Source: Flaveria trinervia (lineage: Eukaryota > Streptophyta > Magnoliopsida > Asterales > Asteraceae). From it: DNA of 64,000 bases. Below the pieces are notes generated by a model. It worked only from the letters and a program-made list of their open reading frames with translations, searched no databases and was not told where the DNA came from. The position numbers were made by a program, and so were the translations under genes. Every line of letters starts with the position of its first letter. The first letter of the stretch is position 1. Shown here in pieces: positions 56,137 to 64,000 of the stretch. The stretch lies in assembly GCA_025506515.1 (NCBI GenBank), contig CM046442.1, positions 109,731,706-109,795,705 of the forward strand, written 5' to 3'.

Positions 56137-56850
56137 CGTCATTTTAAAACTCCTTAACTTTCTTCATCACATCCAAGGTCATGATCAATTGGTAAGCTTT
56201 CACCCGAATCAGCTCAGGTCTCTCCTTCCTGCTAAGGGCATCCGCCACCATATTGGCTTTGCCCAGATGGTAGTGGATCTCACAATCATAATCTTTTATA
56301 AGCTCCAACCATCTCCTCTGCCTCATGTTCAGGTCCTTCTACTCAAATAAGTACTTGAAGCTCTTGTGGTCGGTGAATATGGTGCACTTTTTATCGTATA
56401 GGTAGTGTCCCAAAATCTTTAACGCGAAGACCACAAATGCTAACTCCAAGTCCTGAGTAGGGTAATTAACCTCATGAACCTTTAACTGTCGGGATGCATA
56501 GGCTATAACTTTTCCCCTCTGCATTAACACACACCCTAACCCCGAGTAGGAAGCATGAGAATAAACCACCAGATCGTCACTTCCATCTGGTCACGACAAG
56601 ACAAGAGCTTGAGTAAATCTCGCCTTCCTCAAAAGCCTCCTCTTGAGCTTGGCCCCATACAAATTTTATATCTTTCCAGGTCAACTTGGTTAGTGGAGAA
56701 GCGATCTTGGAGAAGTCTTGAATGAATCTCCTGTAATATCCCGCCAAACCCAAGAAGCTACGAATCTCGGATGGCGTCTTTGGTGACTTTCATTGCATTA
56801 CCGCTTCCACCTTTGCTGGATCCACCATAATCCCCGGATTCGCCACATGA
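56137..56850 (-). pseudogene. G4 RNase H
   Basis: In the same frame as integrase: SYSGLGCVLMQRGKVIAYAS with RQLKVHEVNYPTQDLELAFV, IFTDHKSFKYLFE, MRQRRWLELIKDYDCEIHYH and GKANMVADALSRKERPEL. Stops at 56339 (TAG) and 56144 (TAA) replace Gln codons present in G1. Between 56570 and 56850 the RT connection is frameshifted but still recognisable by similarity to G1. Confidence 0.88.
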
Positions 56851-56858
56851 CCCAAGAA

Positions 56859-57535
56859 CTATACTTCGCGCAACCAGAACGCGCACTTGGAGAATTTAGC
56901 ATACAGTTTCTCCCTTCTCAACGTCTCTAACACCTCCCGAATGTGACTGGCATGCTCCTCCTCACTCTTGGAATAAATCAAGATATCATCGATAAACATA
57001 ATCACTAATTTATCCAACATCGGCCGACACACTTGGTTCATCAGGTCCATAAAAGCAACCAACGCGTTGGTCAAACCAAATGACATAACGAGAAAATCGT
57101 AGTGACCGTAACACGTGTGAAAAGCTGTTTTAGGAATATCCTGCTCTTTCACTTTTAGCTGATGGTAGCCTGATCAAAGATATATCCTTGAGACCTAACT
57201 GACACCTTGAAGCTGATCAAACAATCATCGATCCTCGGTAACGGGCACCGATTCTTCACTTTCAACTTGTTCAGCTCATGGTAGTCTATACACATCCTCA
57301 AGCTACTGTCTTTCTTCTTCACAAACAGGACCGGAGCACCCCAAGGAGAGATGCTCGGCCGAATGAACCCCTTATCAAGAAGCTCTTGTAATTGCTCCAT
57401 CAACTCCTTCATCTCAGTCGGAGCCAATCGATATGGTGCCTTAGCAACACGTTGGGCACCCGGTATCAAATCGATATGAAATTCAATTTCACGGTCGGGT
57501 GGTAATCCTGGTAAATCTTCTGGGAACACGTCCAA
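56859..57535 (-). pseudogene. G4 reverse transcriptase
   Basis: The first part (57155-57535) has PPDREIEFHIDLIPGAQRVA, LLDKGFIRPSISPWGAPVLF and VKKKDSSLRMCIDYHELNKL. After a frameshift near 57155-57190 the second part (56859-57152) has FGLTNALVAFMDLMNQ and the catalytic MFIDDILIYSKSEEEHASHI. Order and spacing are typical for gypsy RT. Confidence 0.92.
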
Positions 57536-58020
57536 AAGTCACACACCACCGGTACATCAGACAGTTGTGCTATTGGCGTATCCACGTCCTTTACGTAAGC
57601 CAAGTAGGCACTACATCCATGCCTCATGCATTTTCCCGCCACCGCCATTGAGATTACTTTCGGAATCGTAGTGACTCGATCAACATAAACTGTCACTAAA
57701 CTCCCGTCAGGCACTGTTAAGCGAATCATCTTCTTGCGACACATAATGTTCGCCTCATAATCCGCCAAGCAATCCATCCCAAGAACTACATCGAACCCAC
57801 CTAAGGTCATCACGAATGGTCTAACAGGAAATCTATGACCTTCTAATTCCACGCCACAGCCTTCTATCACCTCAGAAATTCTGGTAGATTTACCTATGGC
57901 AATTTCTACATCGAAGGGCGAATCCACACTCTTACTACTAATAGGCAGTTTGACAAAAAGCAGTAGAAATACAAATTCTACTAGCACCAAAATCGAATAA
58001 CATAGAGGCTAAGGTTTTGT
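57536..58020 (-). pseudogene. G4 aspartic protease region
   Basis: The active site reads FDFGAS in place of the expected FDSGAS (near 57985), followed by a frameshift. The downstream reading (57466-57990) has SVDSPFDVEIAIGKSTRISE and RPFVMTLGGFDVVLGMDCLA with DYEANIMCRKK, the flap and C-terminal region of the gypsy protease linked to RT. The Ser-to-Phe change next to the catalytic Asp should impair activity. Confidence 0.82.
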
Positions 58021-58023
58021 TTA

Positions 58024-59355
58024 CTAGAAACGTACCTCACACAACATCAGGTCCGTCCTAGCCTCCTCCTGCGTCATCATAAATGCTCTGGCGCTCTCCC
58101 TCGGTCCTTCTCCTCCAGTCTTCTTCACTCCCGAACCTTCAGCCCTTATCTTCTTACAGTCTTTACTCATGTGACCCTCTCCGCCACAGTTAAAACATCT
58201 GACCACATGACAGTCCCTCGCTATGTGCCTAGTTCTCCCATATTTGAAGCATAAGTTAGATCCCAACCTACATTCCCCATTATGCCCCTTCCCATATTTG
58301 CCACACTTCTTCAACCCTGCACTAGATGTGACCACACGGCGGTCATCTACCAGTGCCTTCTTGTTACTCGTCGGGGCACCACCCCGACCCAACCTTTTTC
58401 CATTCCAATTCCGATCACTACCTCCTTTCTTGCTACCTTCAGTCACCACCACAGTCCTTTCATCATACAATCTCCCTGCCAAATGAACCACCGACCTAAA
58501 TGTACTTGGTCGGGCAGCGATCATGTGCCTACGGATATCCGCCAGCAAGCCCTAAATATACCTCTTAATTTCTCGTGACAAGGGTGTCACTTGGTCCAGC
58601 ACCAGATGTGCCATCTCATTGAACTTGGCGGTGTACTGCTGATGTGTCATCGTCCCCGCCTCCAACTGCAGGAACTCTCTCTCAACCTTGTCCATCTCCC
58701 TATGAGGAAAAAGGTCCTCAATCACCAATCTTTTCAACTCAGACCACTTCATTTTCCTAATAGCCCGATTACCCTCAGCTTGGACAATTTTGTCCCACCA
58801 GCATAAAGCTGAGTCCACGAAAGTGTGGGTAGCAAACTTCATTTTCTGATCCTCTCGGCACTCGCTGATGTTCAGAATAGCTTCCATTTCCCTCGCCCAT
58901 CGGTAAGCGGCAGCACCAATGCCATTACCATCAAAAGTAGGGGGCTTACACCTTTGAAATGCCCCGTAGTTACAGCCTCGTGCCGCCTCCGGCGTAGGCT
59001 CTTCTTCTTCCTCTTCCTCTTCGTCATCATATAGAGCCATCTCAGTCTCGGGCTATCTTCGTTCGCCCATAGGTCTACTTCTTTCCTTCCTTTCTCCTTC
59101 CCTCACAGCCTTGATAACTTTGGTCACCACAGATGGTAAGATTGTCTGCATGACCTAATGAACTTTTTCCACAATAGCCTCTTTTACTGAGGCTCTCAGA
59201 TTGGCGCTCTTATCACAGCCCTCCGGATGAGGGGTCTTGGTTTCTTCATGAACCACCTTTTCGGCTCTAGGCCTTCCTCTCGTGACCCGTGGTTTAGCAC
59301 CACGTCCTCCCCCACCTCCATCATGTGAAGCTTTTGATGATCTACCACCAGCCAT
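58024..59355 (-). pseudogene. G4 gag, one frame with three stops
   Basis: MAGGRSSKASHDGGGGGRGA starts at 59355 and the frame continues to 58024. It holds an acidic run, capsid core (FQRCKPPTFDGNGIGAAAYR, SALCWWDKIVQAEGNRAIRK, GTMTHQQYTAKFNEM) and three knuckles. Two knuckles have Tyr for the second Cys (CGKYGKGHNGEC, CFKYGRTRHIARDC); the third is intact (CFNCGGEGHMSKDC). Stops lie at 59155, 59053 and 58552. The first matches a CAG in G1. Confidence 0.92.
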
Positions 59356-59710
59356 CCTCTAACATACACACTAAAAGATTCAAACACCAACACGGTCATT
59401 CAAGGGAACAGCTCAGTTTATGTCAAGTATAGTAAGTCCCTAATTACAATGGCCAGTTGTGATTAGCCACTTACTTTACTCTTCATACCCCAAGCATTAC
59501 CTATCCCGACTACATTAGTATCTAAATCTACATATAGCACATAAACCACATAACATGCGCACATAATACCGGTTATCATTATGAAAATACCTGATGGCAC
59601 GCAGCTACTCGGACCGGCATCCCTTCCCTTCTTGTCCCATTTTCAATTGAAGTTAAGGTTTATTCTGAAAATTTACCCGTTTCACTTAAACTTTGGCTCT
59701 GATACCAACT
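59356..59710 (-). other. G4 leader with PBS at 59696-59707
   Basis: Minus-strand TGGTATCAGAGC (59707 to 59696) lies three bases after the LTR and matches initiator-Met tRNA perfectly. The rest is noncoding and shared with G1, G2 and G3. Confidence 0.92.
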
Positions 59711-62026
59711 TGTAAGGCCACGTTCCTTGGACGCTTACAGCTTGCCAATCATCACACATAAAACATATAATTTACATTAACTTGATAAAAACATTGCAGC
59801 GGAAAAATTAAAAACAACATTTTCATTAAAAATGCTTTTGCAAAATAATACAACATTCGTTACACAATTTCATTTGTTCGCATTACAATGCAAAAACATT
59901 AAACAAAATAATGCCATCCAAAAATGCCAAGTAGCTGTCCCGTGCCATCTTCAGCAACTTTACCTACCAACTGGAAAATGCATAAAAAGTCAGCGTTGCT
60001 GAGTGAGTTCTAGTTTTAAAATAAAACATACTTTATGTTTCGTTTAAAACCGTTCTTTATAATCATACGTGATCACACACTGTACATACACATAGATAAT
60101 ATCATTATTATCTTCATCGTTCATTCGTTAACTTTCATTCATACGTTCACCATTACTTCTTTACATCATGTCCAAAACCATGAACTTCACCCCATCATTA
60201 TTCATAAAGCGGGTACTAGGCCGAGGTCTATCATAGATGCCCATACATTGCGCCCGGAGGCCTAACCACAGTACCAGGGTAAATTCAGGTGTACCATTGT
60301 CTCATGCTATACCCCATCCGTCACACATAAAGTGAGTATTGGGCCGAGGTCTATCATAGACCCCCATACATTGCGTTCGGTGGCCTGACCACATTACTAA
60401 GAGGTAAGAGATGAAGGTTCTATACAAGTAGGACCCCGGTGTGCATCCTTCTAGGTAGCTAACCCACACACCGTTGAACTAACACCCTTCATTGGGCGTG
60501 TTTCGACATACAAGGCTTGCAAGACTTACTTTACATCCCTTTGTTCATTAATGCATGCATTCTGTCATTATGTTCCTTTTTTATTATTCCACTTTACGTT
60601 ACATAATACTGTCATTTCATTTGTGAACATTCAACGTAAAGCCATGGGAAAATAACATACAATGTAAGGAACATCAACATACACAGTCAACATCATCATA
60701 CAGGGCATCATACATACATAACATAAATCATACATACCATCATGCATAAGCATCAAACATACATCATAACATCATCATACAATGCCTATCATAACATTTA
60801 TGACCTCAAAAAGTCAACTTACATAGCCTCCGGGAACCTCCCAAGTCAAAGCCTAAATTTCACTTTTTCCTCAAAAAGTCAGAAAATATTCTAAGTGTTC
60901 ATCCGCGTTTCCTCTCTTTGTTCATCCGCATTCTTTTTGTTCTCTGCATTTCTTTTACTCATCCGCATTTCTTTTTGTTCATCCGCATTGACTTTACTCA
61001 TCCGTATTTGTTCAATCACATGACTTACTCATCCGCATTTGTTCAGTCGCATGACTTACTCATCTGCATTTGTTCTGTCGCATGACTTACTCATCCGCAT
61101 TTGTTTAGTCGCATGCCTTACTCATCCACATTTGTTCAGTCGCATGACTTACTCATCCGCATTTGTTCAGTCGCATGACTTATTCATCCGCATTTGTTCA
61201 GTTGCATGACTTACTCATCCGCATTTGTTCAGTCACATGACTTACTCATCCGCATTAACTTTCCATCCGCATTGACTTTCCACCCACATTTGTTAACACT
61301 TAAGCAGTTTTTTTTCTAAACTTAGATGCATGAACTACTATTTGGGCGCATGAGCAGCCTAGGGCACACTCTTCATCAGATTCAGTCCCCAAACCTCATC
61401 TATCACGTTTTAAGCTTAAATCTTATATTCTAAGCCTTAAAAATACAAACATAACATCATCAAGCATGAACATAGTCCAAAACCAAACCATACGAGCAAC
61501 ATACACACAGTCATACATACGGATATGAAACTAGTTTTATAAAAACATACATTCATGCATTTCCAACCCCAAGATCAGTTAAAACATGTAAAAGAGGGGT
61601 CCTAGAACTCACCTTTGCAAATCTTGAGTATGGCTTCTTCTAAACTCGTTTGAAATTAAGTTCAACCGCCTAGAAACCCACTAAAAACACGCACAACTGA
61701 ACATACAAACACACATAAGCATACAACCGAGGCAAGGCCAGTTAAGAACACTTAAAACCCATGAATTCTTACCTTGAATTCAAATTCTTTCTTGTTCTTC
61801 TTTCTAAAACCGTGAGTTTGTTGCTTCCTGCTACTCTCTCTCTCTAAAAATCTAGATGAGAAAAGGTGTGTAGGAGGTGATGGGCGGCCATCTCCTTTTA
61901 CACCCACTTTTTCAAACCTTTTGTCCTTTTGACAGTTTTTACCCTTCAACTTGGGTAAAATATATTTTTTTTCTTATTCTTCACTTTATTCTTTCTTTCT
62001 TTGACTCTAAATAATCGGGTGTTACA
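59711..62026 (-). repeat. 5' LTR of G4
   Basis: On the minus strand TGTAACACCCG...GTGGCCTTACA, 2316 bp. The cassette is clear: intron 1 would be 61772 to 61670, a 57-nt block 61669-61613, and intron 2 61612 to 59971, with CTGAC at 59989-59993 (as GTCAG on plus). Confidence 0.95.
60895..61300 (-). repeat. CATCCGCATTT array in G4 5' LTR
   Basis: Eight tandem 31-bp units run exactly from 60999 to 61246, with 0-4 changes each. Shorter units flank them on both sides. Confidence 0.95.
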
Positions 62027-62031
62027 TACCC

Positions 62032-62388
62032 GCCATGGTTCGCCCGAAATGCGGCTAGCACACTAGAGAGTCGATCGCCTTTCTTTCTCTCTCTAAGTGT
62101 ATATGTTTTGTGTGGTGAAAAGAGAGGGTTAGGGTTGGGTATATTAGTTGGGCATGCGGGTATAGTTATTGGGCCAGGTTTTTCGAAAGTGAGGTGTGGG
62201 ATCATAGAAAATTTTCAAAGAAAAGGGTGGGCCTCAAGTTGTGGGTTCAATTTGTTTTAAGTTTTGTTAGGTCACTAAAACAAAATATATAAAAACAATA
62301 AAAAAAAACATAAAAATAAAAACAATTCATAATCGTATTATATTTTTGTTTTTTTAGGTGATAAAGTGAATTTAATTTTTGTTTGAAA
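62032..62388 (+). other. U leader, second part
   Basis: Noncoding. It continues the leader interrupted by G4 and ends in a T-rich stretch with TTTTTTTAG|GTG at 62350-62359, an acceptor-like site about 30 bp before the gag ATG. Confidence 0.55.
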
Positions 62389-62700
62389 ATGTGTTTCTTT
62401 GACGATCTAGAATCTGACAATGCCACAATGACACAAAGGTGGTTTGATTGTTTTGTAGGTATAAAGAAAGAAAAATTGTCTGATTTGATTGATCAATTAT
62501 TAAAGGTGGCAAGTAATCTAAAGAAGCATGTTTCAGATCTTAGTAATTATAAACAAATTCAAAAGCTTCTTGATTCTCATCCGTCTGAATGGAATCATCA
62601 AGTTAAAATTTTAAAGCAAGAAAGAGGTTATGTTGACACAAAACTTATGGATATGATCAACAAGCTAACATCTATCGAGCCGGATATCAAAAGAAAATAA
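62389..62700 (+). pseudogene. U gag N-terminal fragment
   Basis: From the ATG at 62389 the reading is MCFFDDLESDNATMTQRWFD to a TAA at 62700. IQKLLDSHPSEWNHQVKILK with LTSIEPDIKRK is a typical copia gag (UBN2-like) segment. The N-terminal part expected for gag is short, so a deletion or splicing upstream is possible. A frame listed from 62383 depends on a TTG; the ATG is preferred. Confidence 0.65.
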
Positions 62701-63199
62701 TTTCAGCAAGCCGTGTTCCTACATTAAACCAACACGCTTAATATTGATCTTATTTCTTTTATAATAAGCATACTTGATATAAGTCGAGCTGATTGAAAAG
62801 ATGAAATTATTAAAACCTGATTTGGATTCAAATGTTAAAATCAAAGAAAATTGTGAAGCTTTGAGAGTTGATACTAACAGTATACCTAAATTTGAGAGAA
62901 ATGAGGATAATGAAGACGCGAAAGATGATAATGGAAAGAAAGAGTTTGAGGATAAATAAATAGTAATAGTCAAAGAAGAGGAACAACAAAGAATCACAAG
63001 GGTTTGTAACTATGAGAATAGTTTAGCTACAGAAAGAACTATCATGGGTCTTCCTAATGAGACTATTCAGCATATGTGTTCTTCTTCTTGCAAAATCCGG
63101 TTATTTGGGATTTATAAGGCAAACATATTGTTATTGGAAAATGAAAAAGAATTAAAAATAATTAATCAGTAATTAAAGAAAAATGAAATTGCTTTTTCA
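62701..63199 (+). pseudogene. U gag to spacer region, broken
   Basis: Readings in shifting frames include MKLLKPDLDSNVKIKENCEA, an acidic stretch ending DDNGKKEFEDK, and NETIQHMCSSSCKIRLFGIY. No zinc knuckle is recognisable. The Glu/Lys/Asn-rich composition fits the spacer of SIRE-like copia polyproteins. Confidence 0.55.
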
Positions 63200-63745
63200 A
63201 TGAAACTTATTGGAGCATTGGCTGAAAATGATCTTTTAAGTAGAACCATTTTGGAGCGTAGCATTGAAATTAATATTCTAAGAGAAGTGGTTGTTTTAGC
63301 TCAACTTGAAACAACACAGCTTCAAACAAAAATTGATAAATGGACCCTTTCATATATGAAAAAAGATGAGCTTATTGCTAGACAACAAGGGGCTCAGGTA
63401 AAAAGTTTGATTGGATATCATTCAGTCGGTAAAACTGTATTTATTCAGTTCCACCTCCATCTACTCTATGTTACTCTCCAATTCCCTGAAATTCATTTAA
63501 TAAATGATTTAATTAAAAAAGATACTAATAGTTTGCATGTAGGTTTAGCAGAAGTGAATCCTAAAGAGGTGCTAGATGATTATGATTTCACAATTGGTAT
63601 GGGATACAATAACCCGAATGTTGACAGTCAAGATAATGATCGTTCAGCCCCGGTTGTTTGTAATTCTTATCTATTGTTTCTTCTAACTTCTTTGATAAGT
63701 TTAAAGGAGGAGAAATTCCTACCTTTGAGCCTATCAGGATTATGA
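63200..63745 (+). pseudogene. U coiled-coil spacer
   Basis: This is a 181-residue open frame. The first 100 residues are heptad-like (MKLIGALAENDLLSRTILER; VVLAQLETTQLQTKIDKWTL). IGYHSVGKTVF marks a frame change, after which other frames carry PPPSTLCYSPIP. Comparable spacer sequence is in X. Confidence 0.6.
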
Positions 63746-64000
63746 AAGAAGAGATCAACCAAGAATGATCTAATCATCAAGCTCCACCAACAACAACACA
63801 TCATATTCCTATAAATCAAGATCCATTGGAAGTAGATTTGTGTATACGATACTGGACAAGCTCAGATGATGAATCAAACACAGAGGATAGTGTCAGTTCC
63901 TCAAATATCAAGATATCACCCGAAATTTTCAAGTCTCAAAAGTTTCCAAAAGATGAATCAAGACCAATACGGATCTCTTCTCCAACTGCACAATAAGCAA
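63746..64000 (+). pseudogene. U spacer continuing beyond the window
   Basis: A Ser/Asp-rich reading (WTSSDDESNTEDSVSSSNIK) continues to the right edge. It is short and partial. The downstream protease and integrase of U should lie outside the window. Confidence 0.5.

Larger units (their letters stand above)
52494..62026 (-). mobile_element. Full-length Ty3/gypsy chromovirus G4
   Basis: LTRs at 59711-62026 (5') and 52494-54700 (3') enclose PBS, gag, protease, RT, RNase H, integrase and PPT. The perfect TSD taccc occurs at 52489-52493 and 62027-62031. It is the most complete gypsy copy here and the same family as S1. It is nested in the leader of U. Most breaks in its RNase H-integrase frame and in gag are nonsense changes, not indels. 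Confidence 0.97.
51064..64000 (+). mobile_element. Copia element U, 5' part, split by G4
   Basis: An LTR (51064-51495) is followed by a long structured leader, G4, the rest of the leader, and a gag-like coding region with a coiled-coil spacer running to the right edge. Removing G4 with one TSD copy joins 52493 to 62032. Spacer similarity to X suggests a related SIRE-like element. Its enzymes lie beyond the window. Confidence 0.7.

Noticed and set aside
60999..61246. Regular 31-bp units resembling a CRISPR array
   Set aside because: The units are contiguous, with no unique spacers, and lie inside a plant LTR. The 50-bp units at 30693-30842 were rejected for the same reason.
62389..62700. Possible host gene at the right edge
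   Set aside because: The LLDSHPSEWN segment and the following coiled-coil spacer fit a copia gag-pol, and the upstream leader and LTR fit the same element.

Overview
The window is plant nuclear DNA made almost wholly of nested LTR retrotransposons. I found no host protein gene, rRNA or tRNA gene. The evidence is Ty3/gypsy and Ty1/copia gag-pol remnants, LTR pairs with TG...CA ends, 5-bp target-site duplications (TSDs), primer-binding sites (PBS) complementary to initiator-Met tRNA, and polypurine tracts (PPT). The copia elements with a long coiled-coil spacer and a downstream ORF resemble ones I know from Asteraceae, so a eudicot, possibly Asteraceae, is a tentative inference.

Layout, left to right. 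(1) 1-10651: gypsy element G1 (minus strand, Tekay/Del-like chromovirus); its reverse transcriptase is split by solo LTR S1 (3383-5680, TSD acttc). (2) 10652-28618: long copia element X (minus), cut off on the left by G1 and split by gypsy G2 (14458-21917, plus, TSD ggcat), which keeps gag but has lost most of pol. (3) 28619-40949: copia Y (minus), reduced to LTR, gag and LTR remnants. It holds solo LTR W (30358-31151, TSD ttagg) and a young copia V (32139-40252, plus) sitting in a second W-type LTR. (4) 41621-43880: solo LTR S2 (TSD ggttt) between two diverged direct repeats. (5) 44385-46914: gypsy fragment G3. (6) 46915-51063: AT-rich DNA with a copia 5' fragment and an 893-bp tandem duplication that looks like unmerged contig ends. 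(7) 51064-64000: copia U (plus), running off the right edge and split by full-length gypsy G4 (52494-62026, TSD taccc).

Every gypsy LTR examined (S1, S2, G1, G2, G4, with partial support in G3) carries the same gene-like cassette in its sense strand. It has a GTAAG donor, a 92-113 nt intron, a 55-60 nt exon, a GTGAGT donor, and a 1.5-1.9 kb intron that encloses the tandem-repeat arrays and ends at a YTGAC branch-like motif and AG. An RNA-like hairpin follows the pol stop codon. An ATGCGCC-type repeat core is shared by gypsy LTRs and the flanks of copia X.

All coding regions appear broken. G4's RNase H-integrase frame is broken only by Gln-to-stop C-to-T changes, as expected of methylated DNA. 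V is broken mainly by single-base deletions in short runs, which could be sequencing errors. All boundaries, TSDs and identities were read by eye.
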